Assembly (NCBI GenBank): GCA_002385985.1 | Contig: DGEO01000027.1 | Coordinates: 26,890 to 43,904 of the forward strand | Source of the DNA: Anaerolineaceae bacterium UBA3924 | GTDB taxonomy: Bacteria; Chloroflexota; Anaerolineae; Anaerolineales; Anaerolineaceae | Direction: 5' to 3' | Length of the DNA stretch: 17,015 nt | In this document: one piece after another, positions 1 through 6,666 of the stretch | Layout of the letters: the number at the start of each line of letters is the position of its first letter | Position numbering within the stretch: position 1 is the stretch's first letter | The notes under the pieces: generated by a model | What the model saw: the letters and a program-made list of their open reading frames with translations, nothing else | Told to the model about the DNA's origin: nothing | The model's database searches: none | Position numbers and translations under genes: made by a program

Positions 1-374
1 TACCCGTAAACCAGCATCCCCCGTTCGTCCCCATCCGAGCGGATGCGGCGGGTGACCATCTCCACCGGCATGCCGATCTCGACCGGCTCTTCGCCCAGGT
101 CGGTCAGCTGCGCGGTGACCAGCGGGCCTTCCTCCAGCTTCACCAGCGCGACGGTGTAGGGGGCCTGGGCTTCAAACCCAGCCGGGGCATCGGTCAGGGT
201 GGTGAAGGAGTAGACTTCGCCCTTCCCGCTGAAGGTGTAAGGGGTCTTGGCTTCGCCGCCGCAGTGGGGGCATACGTCCCGCGGCGGGAAGAGCTTGGCC
301 TCGCAGTGCGGGCAGACTTCTCCAACCAGCGCGTAACGCTGCTTTTTCAGTCGCCAGTGGCGGGGAATTTCCAT
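1..374 (-). CDS. DUF35 zinc-ribbon/OB-fold protein of the mevalonate module (partial, C-terminus beyond window)
   Basis: The reading frame starts at ATG 374 and stays open for 124 codons to the left edge, so the C-terminus is missing. A strong ribosome site, AGGAGG, lies four bases before the start. The N-terminus carries a rubredoxin-like zinc ribbon with Cys21, Cys24, Cys35 and Cys38 (two CPHC knuckles 10 residues apart). The OB-fold part follows, with the family-like stretches GKGEVYSFTTL and PYTVALVKLEEG. In archaea such DUF35 proteins hold the thiolase and HMG-CoA synthase together around a shared CoA site. Its place last in the HMG-CoA reductase/HMG-CoA synthase/thiolase operon supports the same scaffold role here. 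A 145-bp gap with a hairpin separates it from the thiolase-fold gene, so it may be expressed separately. Family assignment is firm; the exact function is inferred. Confidence 0.85.
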   Translation of the reverse strand, partial: MEIPRHWRLKKQRYALVGEVCPHCEAKLFPPRDVCPHCGGEAKTPYTFSGKGEVYSFTTLTDAPAGFEAQAPYTVALVKLEEGPLVTAQLTDLGEEPVEIGMPVEMVTRRIRSDGDERGMLVYG

Positions 375-433
375 TCGTCCTCCTAGAAATACGGCTAATG
401 CCAGTGCTTACAATCAAGTTCCCTGCGAGTATA

Positions 434-475
434 CCGGCCGGGAACTATCAAAGGCTATCAATTTTCCCCGGCCGG
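434..475. repeat. Inverted repeat (hairpin) between thiolase-fold and DUF35 genes
   Basis: Bases 434-444 (CCGGCCGGGAA) and 464-475 are complementary apart from one extra C, with a 19-base loop. On the minus strand it lies between the thiolase-fold stop and the DUF35 start. No clean T-run follows it, so it could be an RNA-processing or attenuation hairpin rather than a terminator. A TATACT box just downstream on the minus strand (428-433) has no well-placed -35 box. Confidence 0.4.
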
Positions 476-519
476 CTCTCTAGCAGGGGTGAATTACTGA
501 TCATCTCCCCGTCAAAAGG

Positions 520-1680
520 TCAGCGGCGTTCCAGCACGTGGGTGACGGCGGTGGAGGCCGGCCCGCCCAGCGACTGCACCAGCGCCAGCCGGGCATTGGG
601 AATCTGGTTTTCCCCGGCCTGTCCGCGCAGATGCAGCACCGCCTCGACGACCTGGTACACGCCGGTCGCGCCCAGCGGGTTGCCGCGGCCCTTCAGCCCG
701 CCCATGGTCAGGATGGGCAGCTCGCCGTTCAGATTGAAAGCGCCGCCGGCGGCCATCTTCCAGCTCTCCCCGCGCGGGGCCAGGCCGGCCGCCTCCAGGG
801 TGAGGGCGGCATAGATGGAGAAGGCGTCGCTTAGCTCGAACAGGTCCACGTCGCCGGGCAGGATGCCCGCCTGAGAGCAGGCCCGCTCGACCGACAGCCG
901 GGCGGCGTCGAAGGCCAGCGGATCGTCCCGGTCGTGCAGCGCCAGCCTGTCGCTGGCCACGCTCGAGCCGCGCACCAGCACCGGCGGGTGGGGCAGGCTG
1001 GCGGGAGCAGTATCCGCGGCGGTGAGCACCAGACAGGCCGCCCCGTCAGCGTAGGGGGCGATGTCGTAGATGGTCAGCGGATCGGCGACCGGCTCGGCGG
1101 AGGTGTAGGCGGCCGGGCGGATGGCCCGGCGGAACATGGCGTTGGGGTTGCGGGCGGCGTTTTCGTGGGCGATCAGCGCGAAGGGGGCCAGCGCATCCGG
1201 CGGAGCGCCATACTGGTGCAGGTAGCGCTGCATCAGCAGGGCCGACTGCGCGGTGGCGGTCATCCCGGCGGTGGATTCGTAATCGTAATCCAGCGCCTGT
1301 GACGCGGCGTATTCCTGGACGGAGCCGATGGCGTCGGTGTATTTCTCCACCCCCAGCACCAGGACGGTATCGACCCAGCCGGAGGCGACCGCCAGGTAAG
1401 CGGCCCGCAGCGCGCCCCCGCCGGATGCGCCTGCCGCTTCGACTGTGGTCGCTTCGATGCCGCTCAAGGCGGCGTAATCGGTCACCAGCGCGCCCAGGTT
1501 GGCCTGGTGCGAGAGCACCGAGCCAAGGAAGTTGCCGATATAGATGGCCTGGGGGCGCAGAGCGCCGCCCGCGTCCAGCAGGGCGGCTTCGATCGCCCGG
1601 GAGGCCATATCGCGCAGTGAAAGGTCCCAGTGTTCGCCCACCGGCAGCTGGCTGATGCCGGCAATCATGACGTCGCGCAT
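520..1680 (-). CDS. Archaeal/SCP2-type thiolase-fold protein lacking the catalytic Cys and His residues
   Basis: The 386-residue protein has the full length and fold signatures of the archaeal acetyl-CoA C-acetyltransferase family: YIGNFLGSVLSHQANLGALV near residue 47, ALHDRDDP at 247-254, GGLK..GATG at 327-340, and a C-terminal LGGPASTAV. The catalytic positions are changed. The nucleophile position reads EAAGASG, with Gly84 where the family has Cys in a CAS context. The HDAF motif reads SDAF (Ser284), and GHP reads GNP (Asn334). The flanking residues are intact, so a frameshift does not explain this. Its place between HMG-CoA synthase and DUF35 matches the archaeal thiolase/synthase/DUF35 complex. 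It may be a structural or CoA-binding subunit rather than an acetoacetyl-CoA thiolase. Start ATG 1680 is preceded by AGGAGGAG, and only 9 bp separate it from the synthase stop. Confidence 0.88.
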   Translation of the reverse strand: MRDVMIAGISQLPVGEHWDLSLRDMASRAIEAALLDAGGALRPQAIYIGNFLGSVLSHQANLGALVTDYAALSGIEATTVEAAGASGGGALRAAYLAVASGWVDTVLVLGVEKYTDAIGSVQEYAASQALDYDYESTAGMTATAQSALLMQRYLHQYGAPPDALAPFALIAHENAARNPNAMFRRAIRPAAYTSAEPVADPLTIYDIAPYADGAACLVLTAADTAPASLPHPPVLVRGSSVASDRLALHDRDDPLAFDAARLSVERACSQAGILPGDVDLFELSDAFSIYAALTLEAAGLAPRGESWKMAAGGAFNLNGELPILTMGGLKGRGNPLGATGVYQVVEAVLHLRGQAGENQIPNARLALVQSLGGPASTAVTHVLERR

Positions 1681-1689
1681 GCGCTCCTC

Positions 1690-2766
1690 CTACTTCATGG
1701 TCAGCTTGCCGCGGAAGCGGGCGTATGTGGCGTAGTCGATTTCCGTGCGCCGGTTGATATAGTCCCAGGTGCCGGGGGCCAGCTTTCGCCGCTCTTCGAG
1801 CGCATCGGTAACGCGCAGGGTGAAGGCATCCGACCCGGCGCCGGAGCCGAAGGAGACCAGCAGGATGCGGTCTCCGGGTTTGGCCTGGTCGAGCGCGGCG
1901 GTCAGGCCGATCAGCGCCGCAGCGGCGTAGGTGTTGCCGATCACCGGCACCAGCAGACCGGGCTTGAGCTGCTCGTCGGTGAAGCCCAGCATTTTGCCCA
2001 CCCGCTGCGGGAATTTGGCGTTGGGCTGGTGGAACACGGCGAAGGCGTAGTCCTCCGGTCGGGTTCCGGTCTCGGCCAGCATGGTTTCGGCGGCCTTGCT
2101 GATGTGCTTGAAATAGGCCGGCTCGCCGGTGAAGCGCTGGCCGTGCTCGGGGTACTTGGCGTCCGCGCGGCGCCAGAAGTCCGGCGTGTCGGTGACGAAG
2201 GAGTAGGAGGCCTCAATTTCCGCCAGCGACTCCTCAGCCGGGCCGACGATATACGCGGCCGCGCCCGCGCCGGCGGTGTACTCCAGCGCATCGCCGGGGC
2301 GGCCCTGGGCGGTGTCGGCGCCGATGGCCAGGGCGTAGCGGGCCATGCCCGAGCCGATCATGCCCAGCGAAGCGGTCAGGGCTTCAGTGCCGGCCTTGCA
2401 GGCGAACTCCCAGTCGCCGGCCTGGATGTGCGGCCCGGCGCCGATGGCCTCGGCCACGATGGTCGAGCTGGGCTTGACCGCGTAGGGGTGCGACTCAGAG
2501 CCGATCCAGACGGCCCGCAGCTCCTGCGGGTCGACGCGTGCCCGGGCCAGGGCATTGCGGCCGGCCTCGATGGACATGGTGATCACGTCCTCGTCCAGCC
2601 CGGGGACAGCCTTTTCCTTGACCGGCAGCCCGCCTTTCCCGCCGGTCCAGATGCGCGCCACCTCGCTGGCCGGCAGCCGGTAGCGGGGCACATAAGCGCC
2701 GTAGCCGATAATGCCCACCGGCTTCTGGGGGCGCAGAATGATCGAATCAGACTGCGAAGAGGTCAT
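1690..2766 (-). CDS. Hydroxymethylglutaryl-CoA synthase, archaeal type
   Basis: This enzyme would condense acetyl-CoA with acetoacetyl-CoA to HMG-CoA, the second step of the mevalonate pathway. The 358-residue protein has the archaeal-type N-terminus VGIIGYGAYVPRYR and the sequence VPGLDEDVITMSIEA. The nucleophile is Cys123 in DWEFACKAGTEAL, and the catalytic His is His246 in FAVFHQPNAKFP. These residues are intact, unlike those of the neighbouring thiolase-fold protein. I chose ATG 2766: it overlaps the reductase stop as ATGA and has a GAGG/AAAGAG-rich ribosome site. An upstream in-frame ATG at 2787 would add seven residues within the reductase gene and has a poorer site. The overlap implies translational coupling. 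The long Ser/Gln-containing lead before residue 16 is longer than in typical archaeal members. Confidence 0.93.
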   Translation of the reverse strand: MTSSQSDSIILRPQKPVGIIGYGAYVPRYRLPASEVARIWTGGKGGLPVKEKAVPGLDEDVITMSIEAGRNALARARVDPQELRAVWIGSESHPYAVKPSSTIVAEAIGAGPHIQAGDWEFACKAGTEALTASLGMIGSGMARYALAIGADTAQGRPGDALEYTAGAGAAAYIVGPAEESLAEIEASYSFVTDTPDFWRRADAKYPEHGQRFTGEPAYFKHISKAAETMLAETGTRPEDYAFAVFHQPNAKFPQRVGKMLGFTDEQLKPGLLVPVIGNTYAAAALIGLTAALDQAKPGDRILLVSFGSGAGSDAFTLRVTDALEERRKLAPGTWDYINRRTEIDYATYARFRGKLTMK

Positions 2767-4067
2767 GCTCTCTTTTCCTCGTTCCATTCGCGTAAGATTT
2801 CTTCCGCCCGGTCAATGCGCACCTTCTTTTCGCGCACCAGCTGTTCGGCCAGGCGGTCAATGGTCTCTCCCTGCGCGCCGGCGGCGATGGCCACCTGCCG
2901 GGCGTGCAGGCTCATGTGCCCGCGCTGAATGCCTTCGGTGGCCAGGGCGCGCAGCGCGGCCAGGTTCTGGGCCAGCCCGACAGAGACGATAATCTCGGCC
3001 AGCTCACGGGCGCTGTTCACGCCCATCAGTTTGAGTGCGGCTTTGGCGGCGGGATGCACCCGGGTGGCCCCGCCGACCGTGCCCACCGCCAGCGGCATCT
3101 CCAGGAACCCGGTCAGGTTGCCCTGCTCGTCCTTCGACCAGCGGCTCAGGCTGCGGTAGCGGCCATCGCGGGCGGCGTAGGCGTGGGCGCCGGCTTCGAC
3201 CGCGCGCCAGTCGTTGGCGGTGGCGATCACCACCGCGTCCACCCCGTTCATGATGCCTTTGTTGTGGGTGGCGGCCCGGTAGGGGTCCGCTTCGGCGAAG
3301 GCCCAGGCCGCAATGATACCATCGCGCACGCTTTCTGCGCTGTATTCGCCGAAGGCCAGGTCCTGCAGGCGGATGGTGACCCGCGCGCGGGCCAGCCGCC
3401 GGTCGGCCAGGTTGGAGAGGATGCGCAGGTGAACCTTTCCACCGGAAATCTGCTCCACGGTGGGGGCGAGCGTCTCCAGCGCGGTGTTGATCGCGTTGGC
3501 GCCCATGGCGTCGCGCACATCGTAGATCAGGTGCAGCACCAGGAAGGGGCCGGCGGGCGATTCCTCGATCAGGCGCACTTCAATGTCGCGCGGGCCGCCG
3601 CCCAGGCGGGCCAGAACCGGCTCGATGGCCGCCGCTCGCTCGAGTAGATCGGCCTTGCGGGCCAGCAGCCGCTCGCGGGCAGCCTCCAGATCATCCAGCT
3701 CCAGGATCTGCATCTGGCCGATCATCTCCGGCTCGGTGGTTTCGGCGAAGAACCCGCCGGTGGGCCGGGCCAGCCTGGCCATGAAGGAGGCGCCGGCCAC
3801 GATGGACGGCTCCTCGACGACCATGGGCACCAGCACTTCACGCCCGTTGACGATGAAATTCTGCGCCAGGCCCAGCGGCAGTCCGTACACGCCGACCACA
3901 TTCTCAATCATGTGATCGGCCTGCTCCAGCGACAGGCCCTCCGCGCCGCTCAACGCGGCCGCATCCGACGGGCTCAACCCGGCAAAGTCAGCGGCGGCCT
4001 GCAGTCGTTCGGGCAAGCTCAGCCTGTAGAGGCGAAAGGTCTGTGAATCGGCTGGTTTTCCGGGCAT
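2763..4067 (-). CDS. mvaA: Hydroxymethylglutaryl-CoA reductase, class II
   Basis: It reduces HMG-CoA to mevalonate with NAD(P)H. The 434-residue protein matches class II (Pseudomonas mevalonii-like) reductases: ENVVGVYGLPLG at 55-66, PMVVEEPSIVAGAS at 81-94 with the catalytic Glu, DVRDAMGANAINT at 183-195, Lys270 in HNKGIMNG, Asp286 in ANDWRAVEAGAHAYA, and His384 in GIQRGHMSLHAR. All four expected catalytic residues are present. Class II has Ala284 here (TANDW) where Gly is common. Start ATG 4067 has GGAG eight bases upstream to the G of the start; the in-frame TTG at 4079 overlaps that ribosome site and is less likely. It is the first gene of the four-gene mevalonate operon. Class II enzymes are common in bacteria that took the pathway in by transfer; cofactor preference cannot be read from sequence by eye. 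Confidence 0.95.
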   Translation of the reverse strand: MPGKPADSQTFRLYRLSLPERLQAAADFAGLSPSDAAALSGAEGLSLEQADHMIENVVGVYGLPLGLAQNFIVNGREVLVPMVVEEPSIVAGASFMARLARPTGGFFAETTEPEMIGQMQILELDDLEAARERLLARKADLLERAAAIEPVLARLGGGPRDIEVRLIEESPAGPFLVLHLIYDVRDAMGANAINTALETLAPTVEQISGGKVHLRILSNLADRRLARARVTIRLQDLAFGEYSAESVRDGIIAAWAFAEADPYRAATHNKGIMNGVDAVVIATANDWRAVEAGAHAYAARDGRYRSLSRWSKDEQGNLTGFLEMPLAVGTVGGATRVHPAAKAALKLMGVNSARELAEIIVSVGLAQNLAALRALATEGIQRGHMSLHARQVAIAAGAQGETIDRLAEQLVREKKVRIDRAEEILREWNEEKRA

Positions 4068-4114
4068 AGATTTCTCCAAAGCATCAGATCTGGCTGCCCG
4101 GTTCCCGGACAGCT

Positions 4115-4143
4115 AGCCTATCATACCCTTGCGGGTCTGGCAA
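4115..4143 (-). promoter_or_regulatory. Possible promoter of the mevalonate operon
   Basis: On the minus strand TTGCCA (4143-4138) lies 17 bp before TAGGCT (4120-4115), about 48 bases from the reductase start. The -35 box is good and the -10 box weak. A better-looking TATGAT at 4125-4120 lacks a -35 box at proper distance. Only one of these is likely to be real. Confidence 0.3.
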
Positions 4144-4167
4144 AAGCTATCAGGGTTGCCAGCCGGC

Positions 4168-4204
4168 GGGGATTAATTTCCCCCAATAGCGGGGTTTTTC
4201 CCCG
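4168..4204. terminator. Tandem hairpins after the UPF0173 gene
   Basis: Two GC-clamped hairpins lie side by side: GGGG(4168-4171)/CCCCC(4180-4184) around an AT-rich loop, and CGGGG(4190-4194)/CCCCG(4200-4204) around TTTTT. They sit between the UPF0173 stop and the reductase promoter region. Neither has a proper T-run after it on the minus strand, so terminator function is tentative. Confidence 0.3.
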
Positions 4205-4213
4205 AGACCGGTC

Positions 4214-4903
4214 TTAATCCTCCAGGATAAAGCATTCGCCGGGCTGCAGCACGTGCGCCTTCGTATCGGTTTCCTTCTGGACCCGCTCAGCCCAGGCGTC
4301 GGCGTCCTGGCGGATCAAGTCGAAGGTGTTGTAGTGAATGGGGATGACGTGCCGCGGCCGTAATAGCTTGACTGCGCGAAGCGCATCATCCGGGCCCATG
4401 GTGTAATTGTCGCCGATGGGCAGCATGGCCAGGTCGATGCCCTCATCGCCGATCAGCTGCATGTCGCTAAACAAACCGGTGTCGCCGGCCATGTAGATCT
4501 TCTTGCCACTGTTTGTCGTGATCAGCAGGCCAGCCGGGTTACCGCCGTATGAACCGTCAGGCAGCGCGGAACCATGTGTGGCCAGGGTCAGCTTGAGGTA
4601 ACCGAAGGGGTGCTGGAACCCGCCGCCCAGGTGCTGGCCGTGGGTTTTGAGGCCTTTCTTATTAAACCAGTGGTGGATTTCGTTGTTGGAAATGACCAGC
4701 GCGCCGGTGCGCCTGGCGATCGCCTCCGTGTCACCGATGTGGTCGCCGTGCCCGTGGGTGACCAGGATAAAGTCCGCCTTCACTTTTTCCGGCGTGATCG
4801 CGGCAGCCGGATTGTTGCTCAGGAAAGGGTCTACCAGGACGGAGTACCCGTCCAGTTCCAGGCCGATGGCCGCGTGTCCGTACCAGGTTACTTTTGTGCT
4901 CAT
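4214..4903 (-). CDS. UPF0173 family metal-dependent hydrolase (metallo-beta-lactamase fold)
   Basis: A cytosolic protein of 229 residues, the usual length for UPF0173/YtkL-like proteins. It carries the metal-binding motif THGHGDH at 49-55, a further His110 (ATHGSA), Asp141 in MAGDTGLFSDM, and His190 in VIPIHYNTFD; together these make the two-metal site. The physiological substrate of this family is not established, so no reaction is assigned. Two ATG codons lie in tandem at 4906 and 4903; the second has GGAG at better distance and is chosen. A well-formed promoter lies at 4946-4974 in the gap after the MFS gene, so it is probably transcribed on its own. Family assignment is firm. Confidence 0.9.
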   Translation of the reverse strand: MSTKVTWYGHAAIGLELDGYSVLVDPFLSNNPAAAITPEKVKADFILVTHGHGDHIGDTEAIARRTGALVISNNEIHHWFNKKGLKTHGQHLGGGFQHPFGYLKLTLATHGSALPDGSYGGNPAGLLITTNSGKKIYMAGDTGLFSDMQLIGDEGIDLAMLPIGDNYTMGPDDALRAVKLLRPRHVIPIHYNTFDLIRQDADAWAERVQKETDTKAHVLQPGECFILED

Positions 4904-4945
4904 CATGCTCTCCCTTTTCTGGTGGTGCCGTTGTGCTTTTCTTTA

Positions 4946-4974
4946 ATCTTACTGATGGGGTTCGTTTCGTGCAA
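4946..4974 (-). promoter_or_regulatory. Sigma70-type promoter of the UPF0173 gene
   Basis: Minus strand: TTGCAC (4974-4969), a 17-bp spacer, then TAAGAT (4951-4946). It ends about 40 bases before the gene start. Confidence 0.55.
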
Positions 4975-4991
4975 GTTGTCATGCCGCCCGC

Positions 4992-6254
4992 TCAGCTCTC
5001 CTCCGGAAGGGGATGGTCAGTCAGGCGCAGCACCGGCGAGAAGACCAGCCAGAGCGCGGAGAGGAAGAACCCGCCCACAGCAATCAGCAGCGTGACTCGG
5101 GCGCCCAGGGTGTCGGCCAGCGCCCCGGCGACCAGCGCTCCCAGCGGGTAGAGTGCAGCGGTCAGCACGGTGACGCTGGACCTGGCCCGCCCCAGCAGCC
5201 GGTCTGGAGTGACTGCCTGGCGCAGGCTGGTCTCGTGGATTGCATAGACCGAGCTCAGCCCGTCGCCGACCAACTGGGCGGCGAACATCATCACCAGCAC
5301 CAGCGCCATCGGGCCGCCGGCCAGCGGGATCAGCAGGGTGGCGGCGGCGCTCGCCAGCAGGGCAAATAACAGCGTGCGGCCCAGCCCCAGCCGGCGAGCC
5401 ATGGGAGCGGCCAGCAGCGCGCCCAGCAGGTTGCCCGCGCCGCCCATGGCAATGGTCAGCCCAACCGCCGCAGGGGTAAGGCCCAGGTCACGGATGGTGT
5501 ACAGGCTGTACAGCACGCCGAAGAAGCTGCCGAAGAATGAATGTGTGCTTTCCACGAAAGCCAGCGCGCGCAGCACCGGACTGGAGAAGACAAAGCGCAG
5601 GCCCTCGCGCAGTTCCTGGCTGACCGACGCGACCTCCCGGGCCGGGGCCGGGGGCGGCTCGGGCTTGCGGATGGCAGCGATGCCCAGCAGCGACGCCAGA
5701 AATGAGAGGGAATCCACCAGAATGGCAACCGGCGCGGTCAGCAGCTGGACCAGGATGCCCGCCAGGCTGGACCCGGCCAGCTCGGCGACCGACTCGCTGA
5801 AGGCCATCTTGCTGTTGCCCTCCACCAGATGATCCCGTTCCACAAGAGAGGGCAGATAGGCGTGATAGGCCAGGTCGAAGATGACCGCCAGCACCCCGGT
5901 CAGCATTGCGACCAGGTACAGCTGCTCGATGCGCAGCACGCCCAGGAAGTGCGCCAGAGGGACGGTCAGCAGCGCCAGCGCCAGGCCGGCGTCCGCGGCC
6001 ATCATCACCGGGCGCCGCCGCAGCCGGTCCACCCAGACTCCGGCGTGCAGGCTGACCAGCAGCACCGGCAGGCTGCCCGCGGCCGAGAGCAGCCCCATCT
6101 GCAGCGGGGTCGCGCCCAGCGTTAGCACGGCCAGCAGGGGCAGGCCGTCGCGTGTGATGTGCGAGCCGATCTCCGAGATGGTCTGGCCGCACCAGAACTT
6201 GAGGAAGTCGGCGTTTTTCCACAGCGACTGCGGGCGGGAGTGAGCGGTTTCCAT
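4992..6254 (-). CDS. MFS transporter, MFS_3 / macrolide-exporter-like
   Basis: A polytopic inner-membrane protein of 420 residues with about 12 hydrophobic segments. It has the MFS signature between helices 2 and 3 (GVWVDRLRRRP, residues 72-82) and the N-terminal pattern FLKFWCGQTISEIGS, typical of the DHA3/MFS_3 drug-exporter group. The central loop between helices 6 and 7 is short and Pro-rich (RKPEPPPAPAREV). A second cytoplasmic-loop motif reads APMARRLGLGR. Substrate cannot be told; macrolide or siderophore-type exporters are the usual database labels. It is divergent from the pheST leader, with promoters nearly back to back. Upstream of ATG 6254 only a weak AGGA is seen, rather far from the start. 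No regulator gene lies next to it. Confidence 0.85.
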   Translation of the reverse strand: METAHSRPQSLWKNADFLKFWCGQTISEIGSHITRDGLPLLAVLTLGATPLQMGLLSAAGSLPVLLVSLHAGVWVDRLRRRPVMMAADAGLALALLTVPLAHFLGVLRIEQLYLVAMLTGVLAVIFDLAYHAYLPSLVERDHLVEGNSKMAFSESVAELAGSSLAGILVQLLTAPVAILVDSLSFLASLLGIAAIRKPEPPPAPAREVASVSQELREGLRFVFSSPVLRALAFVESTHSFFGSFFGVLYSLYTIRDLGLTPAAVGLTIAMGGAGNLLGALLAAPMARRLGLGRTLLFALLASAAATLLIPLAGGPMALVLVMMFAAQLVGDGLSSVYAIHETSLRQAVTPDRLLGRARSSVTVLTAALYPLGALVAGALADTLGARVTLLIAVGGFFLSALWLVFSPVLRLTDHPLPEES

Positions 6255-6276
6255 GCGGCGCGGTTTCCTGGTGAAA

Positions 6277-6282
6277 ATTATA
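6277..6282 (-). promoter_or_regulatory. Possible -10 box of the MFS gene
   Basis: A perfect TATAAT on the minus strand about 22 bases before the MFS start. No convincing -35 box lies at 16-18 bp, and the candidate hexamer is GTGCAG. Transcription from it would give a leader of some 15 bases. Confidence 0.4.
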
Positions 6283-6315
6283 CGGGCTCAGCCTCGCATC
6301 TGCACCGGGTTCCTC

Positions 6316-6344
6316 TTGACAATGGCCGGAATTCGCGCATAATT
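6316..6344 (+). promoter_or_regulatory. Promoter of the pheST T-box operon
   Basis: TTGACA at 6316-6321 is followed by CATAAT at 6338-6343 (16 bp) or ATAATT at 6339-6344 (17 bp). Transcription would start near 6350, just before the T-box leader. Confidence 0.75.
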
Positions 6345-6371
6345 AGGGCACAATGGATTAACACCTACAAT

Positions 6372-6652
6372 GGCTGTGAAGGCGGAAAGTAGGCCGGTGG
6401 AAGCCGACAGGGAGGCAGGGGCATAGACTGAGACCCCCGCTCGAGGGAAGCCCGCCGAAGTTCCCGCCCGAGCCGCCCGGGTGAAGGCCCCCGCAGGGGC
6501 TGGTAGTTCGGGCCGCAGTGCCAGCGTTATCGGGCAGGCCAATCGCCGCATGTGCGGCCGTTGGAGTGAGCGGCCCGGCTGTGTCCGGGCAATCAGGGTG
6601 GTACCGCGGAGCGAATCAGCCCGTCCCTAGAATAGGACGGGTGATGTTTTTT
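6372..6652 (+). promoter_or_regulatory. Phe-specific T-box leader controlling pheST
   Basis: The leader contains the T-box sequence AGGGTGGTACCGCG at 6595-6608. Stem I can be folded with GGCGG (6381-6385) and a specifier loop whose 5' side is AAAGTA (6386-6391). Its 3' side is GAAG followed by the codon TTC at 6461-6463 and then CCGCC. The codon UUC is Phe, matching the downstream genes. The T-box bulge reads TGGT, complementary to the ACCA end of a tRNA with discriminator A, as in the tRNA-Phe of this window. AGGG at 6595-6598 can pair with CCCT at 6625-6628, which overlaps the terminator stem, so antiterminator and terminator exclude each other. Uncharged tRNA-Phe would favour read-through into pheS. 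Confidence 0.93.
6620..6652 (+). terminator. Regulated intrinsic terminator of the T-box leader
   Basis: CCCGTCC (6620-6626) pairs with GGACGGG (6635-6641), followed after five bases by T6 (6647-6652), just before the pheS ribosome site. It is the off state of the T-box switch. Confidence 0.88.
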
Positions 6653-6666
6653 AATCTGGAGGACGA

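Noticed and set aside
1400..1480. Frameshift or sequencing error as the reason for the missing thiolase Cys
   Set aside because: The frame is continuous on both sides of the motif with conserved flanks, and two further catalytic positions far away are also changed, so one local error cannot account for it.
1630..2928. 432-residue plus-strand frame opposite the HMG-CoA synthase gene
   Set aside because: Mirror of a well-supported gene; no ribosome site or family features.
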